A stretch of DNA of 64,000 nt from Castanea sativa (taxonomy: Eukaryota > Streptophyta > Magnoliopsida > Fagales > Fagaceae). Below the pieces are notes generated by a model, which saw only the letters and a program-made list of their open reading frames with translations, had not been told where the DNA came from and ran no database searches. How positions within the stretch are numbered: position 1 is the stretch's first letter; every line of letters starts with the position of its first letter. Position numbers and translations under genes: made by a program. Below are positions 11,069-21,643 of this stretch, in pieces. The stretch is taken from the NCBI RefSeq assembly GCF_040712315.1, contig NC_134018.1:19302835-19366834 (forward strand), read 5' to 3'.

Positions 11069-12847
11069 CCTCATCATTTTCGCATTTTATCTCAAAAGGG
11101 CCAAAACCCAGCCATCAAATCGTCTTATTAGTCATTACCACCAAATCGATATTGCACCTAATCTCAATCCTACCAGATCAAGCCAAGCCACAAACCCAAG
11201 CCATTTTTGTTGGGCGGCCCCGTATCTTTGTTGTGTTCTTCCCTCAAAACCCAGCAACCAAATTATTGTCATCATTGTTGTTATTCAACTACAATGCTCT
11301 TGATATATTGAAATGAGTACAACGGTACTCTCACAAGGCCATGTTTTTATATCATCTTTTATGTTTTAAATGTGGACATTTTTTTTTTGGTCTTTTAAAA
11401 TGTGTATATCAATATATCAATTGTGAATATCATGTAAAGCAGTGGATGTAAATTGAGATTAAGGTAATATTTTTCATTAGAAATACTTGATTTAGCAAAA
11501 AGAAATACTTCTTACTTAGAAATAGGAGTGATAGTAATAGTTATTATAAGAAATACAAGAAGTTGTAATTATACAATGATAATAATAATGATTTTTATAA
11601 GAAGGGAATTCAAAGCCTTAGTTTTTCTAATAAGGAAGATTGAGCAATGCCATTAAATTACAAAATTCTTGGCTAATAGAATAATGATTCGTATCCATAT
11701 CTTTGGTGATGAAATATGAATATAATTCTAAATAATTTGTTTTTCACAATTTTGACAAACATAATAAAATGATCTAATGATCATATTCTAATCAAAGTGT
11801 CTAAAATACTATGCGTCGTTGTCATTCAATTATGTATAAATTGAACAATACATTGTATAATAATTAATATCATTGTGCTTTGTTCAAAATTACTATCTCT
11901 ATAAATATTTAAAAAAAATGAAAATCGATAGCATCTCCCCTAAATATTTTCTAATAATTAGTGATTTCACATGCCTGAATATCATATTGATATACAAAAC
12001 AATCTTCATTTTTTAAAAATAATACATGTTTCATTATAAAATATAATTAATATGTCAAAAAAGTGAGTTTGTAATTAGTTTGTTTTTTTAATTAGGTTTC
12101 ATATCATTATAGAATTCAATTAGGCATATACTTGATAAAAGTTTCTTTATTAAATTATTATAATTACAAAGAATGCTCAATTGATAATTTTGGACATTTC
12201 CAACAAAAACGTTTGAAGTTCAAATATTCACTCCCTCAATTATCAAATTATTATAAGATAAAAGAGAGAGGGAATCAGCAAAACTTTTTAGATAATGACA
12301 GTTAATAGTAGTTTTTTGAAAATTTTAATTATTTTTAGTTGTTAGAAATTAATAACTATTTACAGTAATAAAAACACAACTAAATATAATTACTTTTTAT
12401 TATTAAGTCAATACATTAATTAATTTTGATATAAACAAAATTTTAATTTTAAATCTCTTATGCGATGATAAAATACGTTACTAATAAAGTTAACTGAAAC
12501 CACCGCTAATTAAGTACCAACCAGTTTTCATTCGATCCATATGTAATACACAACCGCGAAACAATATTAATTATACCATGTGCCAGAATTTCATCTAAAT
12601 CATTATTGACACACCATACCCTGCCCAGTCGGTGCTTGAAATTTGTTGTAATCATTGTTCTGCTACTGTGTTCGGATTATTTAGACAGGCAAAAGGAAGT
12701 TACCTTCAGAAGAGGCAGATCTAAAAAAAGGCTGTGATATATCATAATGGCACCAAGAAGTGATAATTTAAATCATTTGTTTCAGTGTTGATTTAATTCA
12801 AATGGTTATAAATTATATCAATCATAAACCAATATATGTATCCATTT

Positions 12848-12945
12848 GTAACATTCTAAATTAATAATAAATAAAAATATAATACTCTAACTTAATGTAA
12901 CATTCTAACTTACTAATAAATAAATATAACACCCTAACTTAAAGT
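12848..12945. repeat. 49-bp tandem duplication (diverged)
   Basis: GTAACATTCTAA.TTA.TAATAAATAAA..ATATAA occurs twice with a period of 49. Confidence 0.8.
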
Positions 12946-13726
12946 AATGTTTGTAATAGTATTGTGTTTTAGCTTTTAAGAACACATATTATTTTTTTTA
13001 TCATAAAAAAACACAGATATTAATATTACACATGAAAAAAATAATGAATTCAATAATTGAAATGGTTGAAAACAAAATTAAGCCAAAACCTCAATTCATT
13101 AATGAAAAAATATCCAAATTTTTGAACTTAAAAAAAAAGAGTTAAAAGTAAAGATAGACTTACATAGAAATTTGGACGGATGGATTCTCTCATATCCAAT
13201 TTCATATTTGACAGCAAATTTTGCTTTTAATAAAAGAATATAGATTACATGGAACAAAGCACCAAACAAAAGCCATAACAAATTAAATCCATTATAAAAT
13301 ATTGATGTCAACAATAAATAATCATGTAATAAGAAATTAAAAAAATACAAATATATTGCTTGCTATATTGACTTCTAAAAAAAAAACACTCAAAGGTGTG
13401 ATCAAACATAGAATTTCAACCTATCTATAAAACTTATTGATAAGAATCATATTATATATAACAAAAATGCAACAAATACACAAAATCTATTCAATTTGAT
13501 GAAAAAAAAAATTACCTACAAGGTTGTAGGTAGGGTAGAGAGGAGAAAGGAAGAATATAGCAAATAATTGTAAACTGTGTGTATATATAGTGAGAATTTT
13601 AGGTTATGAAGAAGATGATATGAACAAAAAGAAGTAATTTAGGTGAAACTCAAATACCTCTTTTTTTTTTTTTTTTTAAAGGAAAAAGATGACATAAGAT
13701 GCAGATTTATCCACTAAAAAAAAAAA

Positions 13727-13815
13727 GTAGGAAAAAAAAATGCAAGTTCTATCTTTTTTTTTTCCTTTTATGTTTTTTAAGAAAGGTAGGAAAAAAAATA
13801 CAAATTCGATCTTTC
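13727..13815. repeat. 59-bp tandem duplication (diverged)
   Basis: GTAGGAAAAAAAA followed by TGCAAGTTCTATCTTT recurs 59 bases later as TACAAATTCGATCTTT. Confidence 0.75.
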
Positions 13816-14239
13816 TTTTTCTTACGTTTTTAAAAATCTAAAAATTTATTCTTAAAATCTAAAAATTTATTAAAATTTCAATAACAACTCATTGAATATT
13901 TGGAGCTTTGACCCTTTTTTTCAACGTGCCTATCGTGGAAAGAGCAAAATAGTTGTATTTTTATGATACAGAATATGAGGCTCAGTTGAAATCATTGTTG
14001 ATTCAAACTCTTTGGCTTTTAATTGTTATGATTTTTGTTTTTATCCACTTAAAAATGTAGCAAGTGTAATTCAACTTTAATCAAATTAAGATTTTTATCC
14101 ACTTAGAAATTATAGTTGAAGAAAACTTATAATATTTTTTCTTATAATCAAAAAATTTAAGAAAATTTCTACAATTTGGTGCCACCACTTGGCGCAACCA
14201 CGGCGTCTAAGTCCAAATTTTATTATATAATATATATAT

Positions 14240-14972
14240 TGTGGGGGGCGAAAAGATCATGATGAGAATGTGGGCCTTTTGGGCTGTGTTAGGGAAGGCC
14301 GACCAGCTACTGGGTTTAGAATTTGTTGGTACTATGGGTCGGCCCATACGCCGAGGGTCCGAGGATCCCGCCGAGGGTGAACTTGTCCTCGGACGGACAC
14401 CGAAGAACTCGGGGTTTCGCAATAAAGATTAGGGGATGACACGGTTAAGACCAATGGTTAAAAGGGGTAAACCCTAGAATGCCCCAGAAGCACTGGTGTT
14501 GAAGAAATGTCAAAGATAAAGGCTGCTACCTCCACATTAAAGACCCTGCACCTACCACCCTGGCCGCATTGATGGGGAAGTGACACCTGAACAGTGGAAG
14601 AGAAACTTCTGGTTACTATTCAAAGGCACTGGGAAAAGAAATATCTAGGTTAAAGGGGAGGTAAAGCAACACGTGTAAAAGGTATTCAAGAGAGTAGTAT
14701 TTAAGGGGGGATCTCACTCTTTGTAACCTAAAAGAAAGAGAAGAAGGAAGAGAGAGAAATTATATAAGAACAGTTCTCGGCTTACGTCCGAGCAGATTGA
14801 TTCAGAGCATTCTTTGTTGTTTTTAAGTGTTTATAATCTTTAGCTTGCTATTTAATCCTCAAACACTTCTAACCTGGGTTTCAAGCCCACACTCTACAAA
14901 TTACATTGTTTAAGGCTCATTGGGCCTGAGCCCGTAACTATTCTTGGGGCCAGGTGCAATTGTGCACTTACA
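14240..14972 (+). repeat. 5' LTR of the young Tat element
   Basis: It starts TGTGGGGGGCGAAAAG and ends GCACTTACA. It is almost identical to 24706-25457. The 19 bases missing here correspond to a segment near 25171 in the other copy, bounded by runs of G. The 63-codon frames on both strands inside it are incidental and recur in the 3' LTR. Confidence 0.95.
14761..14768 (+). promoter_or_regulatory. LTR TATA box
   Basis: TATATAAG lies about 205 bases before the LTR end, suggesting a transcript start near 14795. The same box is at 25246-25253 in the 3' LTR. Confidence 0.6.
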
Positions 14973-14974
14973 AT

Positions 14975-14992
14975 TGGCGCCGTCTGTGGGGA
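14975..14992 (+). promoter_or_regulatory. Primer-binding site
   Basis: TGGCGCCGTCTGTGGGGA starts two bases after the LTR. TGG is the expected complement of a tRNA CCA end. The second Tat element carries the same site at 60894. I have not assigned the tRNA. Confidence 0.75.
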
Positions 14993-15018
14993 TCTAGTCT
15001 AGAAGAGATAGGGATATT

Positions 15019-17031
15019 ATGGCAGGCTTAGGCTCTCACCATGCAGAGTCACAAGGATCACAACCGGAAGATCATTTCCAACGTCTTGAACATCGTAGGG
15101 ATCGTGAGGGGAGTGTCCATACAGAGTATCCAAGTGCTGGCCATACTCATGGAGGGGGTAGCACTACCCATGATGAGGGTTCTAAATCCATGCAGAGGGA
15201 AATCGATCGTTTGAAGAGGAAGTTACGCCGCGCTAAATGTAAGGCTTCCCCATCCTTGTCTAGTTCTTCCTCAGAGGAGGATAGGGGAGCTGGCCACAGC
15301 TCAAGGTCGCGCACTCCCACCAGTGCAACATCCTCCAGTGAGGAGGGCAGCCAACCAACTCGCAGATGTAAGAAGCCTCGTTCTAGGGGCTTAGGTAACG
15401 ATACCATGAGTAGGGCGTTGCACCAACTCTCTAAATCTCCGTTTTCGCGGAGGATTGAGAGGGGGAGGCTCCCCAGGAGGTTCACCCAGCCCACCTTCAC
15501 CATTTATAATGGCCGGACTGATCCGGTGGAGCACGTGAGTCACTTCAACCAGAGGATGGCGATGCACTCTCACAATGAGACTCTGATGTGTAAAGTTTTC
15601 CCCTCCAGCTTGGGACCTGTGGCTATGAGATGGTTTAACGGTCTCAAATCTGGGTCCGTAGGCTCGTTTGGGGAGCTGACTAGGGCATTTGCTTCGCGGT
15701 TCATCACGTGTAGCAGAGTCCCTCGGCCATTGGATTCGCTGCTATCCATGGCCATGAAGGAAGGGGAGACACTGAAAGCATACTCCGACCGATACTGGGA
15801 GATGTTTAACGAGATAGATGGTGACTTTGATGAGGTGGCGCTTAATACCTTTAAAGTAGGTCTCCCTACTGACCACGACCTAAGAAAGTCTTTGACCAAA
15901 AAGCCCGTCCGCAGTGTACGCCGCCTTATGGATCGTATTGATGAGTACAAGAGGGTAGAAGAAGACCAGCAGCAAGGGAAGGGAAAGGAAAAGGTTATCC
16001 CGCAGGAGAGAAGGGATTTCAGGCCGGATAGATACCACAACAACAAGCCGAGGAGGGATTACTTCGGGCAATCCGGCTCGGCAGCACCTCAGGCTGTAAA
16101 TACTGTGTTCCGAGAGCCGGTGCATCAGTTACTAGAGAAAGTTCGTAAAGAGCCTTTCTTCAGGTGGCCAGGCAAGATGGCAGGGGACCCTGCGAGAAGA
16201 AACCAAAATCTCTTTTGCCAGTACCATCAGGATGTAGGCCACACCACCGAGAACTGTCGGACATTGTGGAACCATCTAGAGCAGCTCGTCAGTGAGGGAA
16301 AGTTGAAGCAGCACTTGTGTCAGCCCACTGGGCAGGCCAGTCAAGTTGGTTCAAACAACCAGAGGAACAATATATCTCGGCCAGCCTTGGGAACAATTAA
16401 TGTTATCTTCGCTGCCCCTGGCAGGACCGGCTCAGGTCCCACTAGGGTGATGGCGGTTTCCCATCAACAGACCGAGGACATGGGTCACAGGCCGAAGAGG
16501 TTGAAGGGCACTTTGCCCGTCCTAGGTTTCTCGGAGGAGGATAAGATAGGGACCATCCAGCCCCATGACGATGCTCTTGTGGTTACCCTCAGAATTGGGA
16601 ACTATGACGTGAGAAGGGTGATGATAGATCAGGGCAGCGGTGCGGATATCATGTACCCTGATCTGTTTAAGGGATTAAGATTGAAGTTGGAAGACCTTAC
16701 CCCTTATGACTCGCCACTTATAAGCTTCGAAGGGAGAGCCGTTGTGCCGAAGGGACAGATCCGTTTGCCCGTTCAGTCCGGCTCAGAAACGGTGGAGGTG
16801 GACTTCATCGTCGTTGATGCGTACTCTCCATACACGGCCATCCTTGCCAGGCCTTGGTTGCATGCGCTTGGAGCCGTCTCCTCTACCTTACATGTTAAAG
16901 TTAAATTCCCCTCGGGGGAATGTGTTGAGGAAATCCTCAGCAGCCAATCAGTAGCCAGGCAGTGCATATCGGCTGCGGTGCTGCATCAGACGGAAGCCGA
17001 GACTTCGGCTTTGGTCAACAAGGGCTTATAG
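15019..17031 (+). CDS. Gag-protease polyprotein of the young Tat element
   Basis: This 670-residue product forms the virus-like particle and matures it. The start is the first ATG, only 46 bases after the LTR. Residues ~60-125 are rich in S, R and E. A retrotransposon Gag domain covers ~150-290 (GRTDPVEHV, MRWFNGLK, ETLKAYSDRY). A zinc knuckle at 400-413 has the pattern C-X2-H-X4-H-X4-C, not the usual CCHC; the same variant occurs in the second Tat element. An aspartic protease lies near 525-640 with its catalytic Asp at 537 in IDQGSGADI. The frame ends at a single UAG and stays open, in the same frame, straight into pol. No internal break is present, so the protein looks functional. Confidence 0.92.
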   Translation: MAGLGSHHAESQGSQPEDHFQRLEHRRDREGSVHTEYPSAGHTHGGGSTTHDEGSKSMQREIDRLKRKLRRAKCKASPSLSSSSSEEDRGAGHSSRSRTPTSATSSSEEGSQPTRRCKKPRSRGLGNDTMSRALHQLSKSPFSRRIERGRLPRRFTQPTFTIYNGRTDPVEHVSHFNQRMAMHSHNETLMCKVFPSSLGPVAMRWFNGLKSGSVGSFGELTRAFASRFITCSRVPRPLDSLLSMAMKEGETLKAYSDRYWEMFNEIDGDFDEVALNTFKVGLPTDHDLRKSLTKKPVRSVRRLMDRIDEYKRVEEDQQQGKGKEKVIPQERRDFRPDRYHNNKPRRDYFGQSGSAAPQAVNTVFREPVHQLLEKVRKEPFFRWPGKMAGDPARRNQNLFCQYHQDVGHTTENCRTLWNHLEQLVSEGKLKQHLCQPTGQASQVGSNNQRNNISRPALGTINVIFAAPGRTGSGPTRVMAVSHQQTEDMGHRPKRLKGTLPVLGFSEEDKIGTIQPHDDALVVTLRIGNYDVRRVMIDQGSGADIMYPDLFKGLRLKLEDLTPYDSPLISFEGRAVVPKGQIRLPVQSGSETVEVDFIVVDAYSPYTAILARPWLHALGAVSSTLHVKVKFPSGECVEEILSSQSVARQCISAAVLHQTEAETSALVNKGL

Positions 17032-17037
17032 CAGTTA
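17029..17037 (+). promoter_or_regulatory. UAG stop in a type I readthrough context between gag-protease and pol
   Basis: The stop codon TAG is followed by CAG TTA. This fits UAG-CAR-YYA, the readthrough context known from tobacco mosaic virus. Gag-protease and pol are in the same frame, with no other stop up to 20317. Readthrough would make a Gag-Pol fusion in small amounts, giving the usual excess of Gag. The functional claim is inference; the match and shared frame are read directly. Confidence 0.7.
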
Positions 17038-20000
17038 ACGGCTCCTGGCTCATCTGGAGAGGTGACAGGAGATGAGACACAGTGCGAGGGATTAGAGAAG
17101 TTTCCAGTGGCCGATGACCCGGAGAGATTCTTCCAAGTCGGTGTACTTTTGCCACACCAAGAGAAAATGGAGTTGTTAGAATTCTTGAGGGATAATGTTG
17201 ATGTTTTTGCGTGGGATCCTTATGAAGCTCCAGGTCTGGATCCGGGCTTCATTTGTCATCACCTAAATGTCAACCCGGCCATCATTCCAAGGAGGCAGCC
17301 ACCTCGGCGATCTTCCAGGGAACATTCCGAGGCTGTGAAGGAAGAGGTGCTCAAACTCAAAAGGGCTGGGGCTATCAAAGAAGTTTTCTATCCTGAGTGG
17401 TTAGCCCATACCGTTGTCGTTAAAAAGAAAAATGGAACGTGGAGGGTATGTGTGGACTTTACTGATCTGAACAAGGCCTGTCCCAAAGATTCGTTCCCAA
17501 TGCCACGTATTGATCAACTGGTGGATGCCACTTTCGGTCATCCTCGGATGAGTTTCTTAGACGCCTTCCAGGGTTATCACCAGATTCCCTTGGCACTGGA
17601 GGATCAGGAGAAGACCGCATTCATTACGCCGACGGGGAATTACCATTATAAGGTCATGCCGTTCGGTCTGAAGAATGCTGGGGCTACTTATCAAAGGATG
17701 ATGACCAGAATGTTCGAACAGCAGATGGGGAAAACCATTGAGGTATACGTTGACGATATGGTGGTGAAAAGCAAAAAAATCCCCTCACATGTGAAAGATT
17801 TGGCCGACACTTTTCAGATACTGAGAAGGTACAAGTTGCGCCTCAACGCCTCGAAATGTTCTTTCGGCGTGGGTTCTGGGAAGTTCTTGGGATACATGAT
17901 TACACATAGAGGCATAGAGGTAAACCCGGTGCAGGTTAAGGCTATTCAAGACTTGCAGCCTCCTTGGAACCCGAAAGAAATTCAAAAGTTGACGGGAATG
18001 ATTGCCGCTTTGAACAGGTTCATATCTCGGTCAGCTGACCGGTGTCGTCCTTTCTTCCGACTGCTGAATAAGTGGAAAGGGTTTCAGTGGACCGAGGACT
18101 GCGAGTTAGCCTTCCAACAGCTTAAGCAATATCTATCTCGGCCACCCATCCTTTCTCGTCCAGAAGCACATGAGATTTTGTTTGCTTATCTGGCAGTGGC
18201 CGTCCACGCGGTCAGCCTTGTCCTGATAAGAGATGATAGCGGGGTGCAAAGACCGGTATATTATGTTAGTAAGTCTTTGGGTGATGCCGAGGTACGTTAT
18301 CAACCTTTAGAGAAAGCGCTCCTGGCCGTGGTTCATGCCACGCGAAAGCTTCCCCATTACTTTCAGTCCCACACAGTGGTTGTTTTGACCCAATTGCCCC
18401 TCAAGTCAGTTCTGCGTAGCGCCGACTACTCAGGAAGGATAGCAAAGTGGGGGACCATCCTGGGGGCTTTTGATGTAAAGTATAAGCCTCGCACCTCGGT
18501 GAAGGGCCAGATCCTCGCTAACTTGGTGGCGGAATTTGCCGAGCCATTACTGGAAGAAAAATCAGTTGGTGTGATTACTACTGCCGTGCCTCCGATTTGG
18601 AAAATGTATGTGGATGGGGCGGCTAATCAGAGAGGATCCGGTGTTGGACTTGTTCTTATGTCCCCAGAGGGAATTGTCTTCGAAAAATCTTTGAGATTGG
18701 CGTTCTCGGCTACTAATAATGAGGCTGAATACGAAGCGGTCTTGGTAGGCATGAAAATGGTACATAGGATGGGTGGAAGGGAAATCCACATCTTCTCGGA
18801 TTCTCAACTGGTGGTCGGACAGGTCATGGGGACCATGGAGGCTAGAGATCCAAGGATGCAGGAATATTTGGCCCAGGTTAAGCGTCAGCAAACTCAATTT
18901 GGCTCCTTCGCCTTAACTCATATCTCTCGGAGCGGAAACACCCATGCAGACTCCTTAGCCACGCTGGCAACGTCCTCGGCTCAAGGTTTACCTAGGGTTA
19001 TCCTCGTTGAAGATTTGCTAGAGCCCTCTCTAGTCATTACCAACGCGCCTCGTATCCATCTAATAAGGCCTGGACCTAGTTGGATCGACCTGGTCGTATC
19101 TTTTCTTAGGGATGATGTCCTTCCTGAGGACAAATCCGAAGCAGATAAGATACGCCGAAAGGCGCCACGATTCTGGCTGTCCGAGGATCAAAAATTGTAC
19201 AAACGATCCTTTTCAGGACCGTACTTGTTGTGTGTACACCCTGATTTAACGGAGGGGCTTCTAGAAGAATTGCATGAAGGGATTTGTGGCAGCCACACTG
19301 GGGGAAGGTCCTTGGCTCACAGAGCTCTGACCCAGGGTTATTGGTGGCCCAATATGCAAAGGGAGGCCCAAGACTACGCCAGGAAATGTGATCAGTGTCA
19401 GAGATTTGCTCATAATATTCACCAACCTGGAGGGGTTCTTAACCCTCTCTCCAGCCCTTGGCCTTTTGCACAATGGGGCTTGGACATTGTAGGGCCGTTC
19501 CCGAGAGCTGCTGGCAATAAAAGATGGCTACTTGTGGGAACAGACTATTTCACTAAATGGGTTGAGGCTGAGCCCTTGGCAAATATAAGAGACATTGACT
19601 CCAAGAAGTTTGTCTGGAAAAACATCGTTACCAGATTCGGTATACCACACACGCTCATCTCGGACAATGGTGTTCAGTTTGACAGTAAGGCTTTTAGGAA
19701 GTATTGTAGTGACATGGGTATTATAAATAGGTATTCCACCCCAACTTATCCTCGAGGAAACGGGCAGGCCGAGGCCGTTAACAAAGTCATTGTCAGTGGG
19801 CTAAAGAAAAGGTTGGATGATGCGAAAGGCAGATGGGTAGAAGAGCTCCCTCATGTTTTGTGGACGTATCGGACTACACCGCGCAGGTCCACTGGAGAAA
19901 CTCCATTTTCTATGACTTACGGAGCCGAGGCGGTGATACCTCTGGAATCTGGTTTTCCCACCTTAAAGACCAGCTCCTTTAGTCCTGAGAATAACAATGG

Positions 20001-20319
20001 GCTCCTGGAAAAAGGCCTAGATTTGCTTGAGGAACGGCGCGAGGCAGCGATGGTCCAGATGGCTTATTACCAACAGAAGCTAAAACGAGGATATGATGCC
20101 CATGTGAAGCTAAGACCGCTTGCACCTGGTGACCTTGTGTTAAGGAAGGTTGTAGGCACTTCTAAGAACCCAGCTTGGGGCAAGCTAGGACCAAACTGGG
20201 AAGACCCCTATCGCATTGTTTCAGTAGCAGGCATAGGGTCATATAGGCTAGCTGATCTAGACGAACGAATAGTACCACGTCCATGGAATGTAAATAATCT
20301 TAGAAGGTATTATTATTAA
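17032..20319 (+). CDS. Pol polyprotein of the young Tat element: RT, RNase H, second RNase H, integrase
   Basis: It copies the element RNA and integrates the DNA. Residue numbers here count from the first ATG after the UAG (17062), but translation probably reaches it by readthrough. Reverse transcriptase covers ~60-310, with VDFTDLNKACPKDSFP and the catalytic YVDD at 229-232. A connection/RNase H region follows (~330-480). A second, archaeal-like RNase H starts at YVDGA (516-520) and shows the E and D of NNEAEYEAV and FSDSQLVV. Integrase has an H-H-C-C zinc region (~735-780), catalytic Asp near 808 (LDIVGPF), Asp 868 (SDNGVQF) and Glu near 904 (NGQAEAVNK), then a C-terminal region ending NNLRRYYY. 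All catalytic residues I looked for are present. Confidence 0.93.
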   Translation, partial: QLTAPGSSGEVTGDETQCEGLEKFPVADDPERFFQVGVLLPHQEKMELLEFLRDNVDVFAWDPYEAPGLDPGFICHHLNVNPAIIPRRQPPRRSSREHSEAVKEEVLKLKRAGAIKEVFYPEWLAHTVVVKKKNGTWRVCVDFTDLNKACPKDSFPMPRIDQLVDATFGHPRMSFLDAFQGYHQIPLALEDQEKTAFITPTGNYHYKVMPFGLKNAGATYQRMMTRMFEQQMGKTIEVYVDDMVVKSKKIPSHVKDLADTFQILRRYKLRLNASKCSFGVGSGKFLGYMITHRGIEVNPVQVKAIQDLQPPWNPKEIQKLTGMIAALNRFISRSADRCRPFFRLLNKWKGFQWTEDCELAFQQLKQYLSRPPILSRPEAHEILFAYLAVAVHAVSLVLIRDDSGVQRPVYYVSKSLGDAEVRYQPLEKALLAVVHATRKLPHYFQSHTVVVLTQLPLKSVLRSADYSGRIAKWGTILGAFDVKYKPRTSVKGQILANLVAEFAEPLLEEKSVGVITTAVPPIWKMYVDGAANQRGSGVGLVLMSPEGIVFEKSLRLAFSATNNEAEYEAVLVGMKMVHRMGGREIHIFSDSQLVVGQVMGTMEARDPRMQEYLAQVKRQQTQFGSFALTHISRSGNTHADSLATLATSSAQGLPRVILVEDLLEPSLVITNAPRIHLIRPGPSWIDLVVSFLRDDVLPEDKSEADKIRRKAPRFWLSEDQKLYKRSFSGPYLLCVHPDLTEGLLEELHEGICGSHTGGRSLAHRALTQGYWWPNMQREAQDYARKCDQCQRFAHNIHQPGGVLNPLSSPWPFAQWGLDIVGPFPRAAGNKRWLLVGTDYFTKWVEAEPLANIRDIDSKKFVWKNIVTRFGIPHTLISDNGVQFDSKAFRKYCSDMGIINRYSTPTYPRGNGQAEAVNKVIVSGLKKRLDDAKGRWVEELPHVLWTYRTTPRRSTGETPFSMTYGAEAVIPLESGFPTLKTSSFSPENNNGLLEKGLDLLEERREAAMVQMAYYQQKLKRGYDAHVKLRPLAPGDLVLRKVVGTSKNPAWGKLGPNWEDPYRIVSVAGIGSYRLADLDERIVPRPWNVNNLRRYYY

Positions 20320-20370
20320 TGAAATGAGCTTTTGTCAGTGTGTATTTCGAAATTATGAGTAGCTCTGACA

Positions 20371-21152
20371 TTTGAAGTTACAATTTTTAAGAATCAAACA
20401 GAAACTTGGTTAAGTGTAGTCCTCGGACCACAAACCTTGTGGAAATTGATGTCTTGTCATTTGTTAAACAGAACCTTAGTTATGCCGGGTCTTCGGACCT
20501 CCTACTTTGGGAAAATTAACATTTGAAGTTACAATTTTTAAGAATCAAACAGAAACTTGGTTAAGTGTAGTCCTCGGACCACAAACCTTGTGGAAATTGA
20601 TGTCTTGTCATTTGTTAAACAGAACCTTAGTTATGCCGGGTCTTCGGACCTCCTACTTTGAAAAAATTAACATTTGAAGTTACAATTTTTAAGAATCAAA
20701 CAGAAACTTGGTTAAGTGTAGTCCTCGGACCACAAACCTTGTGGAAATTGATGTCTTGTCATTTGTTAAACAGAACCTTAGTTATGCCGGGTTTTCGGAC
20801 CTCCTACTTTGGGAAAATTAACATTTGAAGTTACAATTTTTAAGAATCAAACAGAAACTTGGTTAAGTGTAGTCCTCAGACCACAAACCTTGTGGAAATT
20901 GATGTCTTGTCATTTGTTAAACAGAACCTTAGTTATGCTGGGTCTTCGGACCTCCTACTTTGGGAAAATTAACATTTGAAGTTACAATTTTTAAGAATCA
21001 AACAGAAACTTGGTTAAGTGTAGTCCTCGGACCACAAACCTTGTGGAAATTGATGTCTTGTCATTTGTTAAACAGAACCTTAGTTATGCCGGGTCTTCGG
21101 ACCTCCTACTTTGGGAAAATTAACATTTGAAGTTATAATTTTTAAGAATCAA
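20371..21152 (+). repeat. 151-bp tandem array in the 3' non-coding region of the young Tat element
   Basis: The word TTTGAAGTTA starts at 20371, 20522, 20673, 20824 and 20975, and TTTGAAGTTATAATTT at 21126. That gives five full units of exactly 151 bp and about 27 bases of a sixth. Units differ by only one or a few bases (GTCCTCGGACC against GTCCTCAGACC; GGGTCTTCGG against GGGTTTTCGG). Each unit contains two TCYTCGGACC words about 85 bases apart. Units are non-coding. Confidence 0.97.
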
Positions 21153-21643
21153 TTTTGATCTAGGTTGTCTCCTTATTATGTCTTGATGTTAATGCGTTAC
21201 TGTTTATTAAACTCGGACCTTAAGTTTCATGTCTTTAAGCGTTAAGCAATTTTTGTGTAAGGAATGGTCCTCGGATCTTACATCCTATTAGAAACAGTGT
21301 TGTGCATTATGAGGGCTTAATCATTATATGAAGTCCTCTTTTCTTTTTAATCAAGGCATGGTTTGAATATATTAACCATGTCACTTTTTGTTAAATCTTT
21401 AATGATGTACATAAGATTATGTGAAAGTTATGATTGTGCAATCCTTGGAGTTAGATTTGTTTACTCTGAGAAATTTTGGTTATGTGCTAATGGCAATATT
21501 TATAACAAATACAAAAAAGGTAAAATAAAGTATAACAGATACAACCCAAGTGAAAAGTAAATGAAATTGTTCTTCATTAATCAGTTAAATATGCATTACA
21601 TAGTTAATTCAAAAATGGAAAAAGAGAAGCTCTAAGCTAAATC
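21153..21643 (+). other. Spacer between the tandem array and the antisense gene
   Basis: This is AT-rich non-coding sequence that still contains isolated AACTCGGACC and GTCCTCGGATC words near 21210 and 21267. They look like eroded relatives of those in the array. Antisense transcripts from the gene to the right would end here. Confidence 0.45.

Larger units (their letters stand above)
10761..14234. other. AT-rich intergenic DNA, no gene recognised
   Basis: There is no open frame with family resemblance. The 132-codon frame at 10918-11316 runs through the AT microsatellite and is an artefact. Two short tandem duplications and one microsatellite are listed separately. Confidence 0.5.

Noticed and set aside
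10918..11316. 132-codon plus-strand frame
   Set aside because: It reads through the AT microsatellite (Ile-Tyr repeats) and is otherwise low complexity.
14207..14432. Open frames on both strands (about 63-71 codons), repeated at 24652-24898
   Set aside because: They lie inside the two LTRs and are identical because the LTRs are; no domain or codon bias supports a protein.
20371..21152. CRISPR-like array
   Set aside because: Units are contiguous 151-bp repeats with no variable spacers, inside a eukaryotic retrotransposon.
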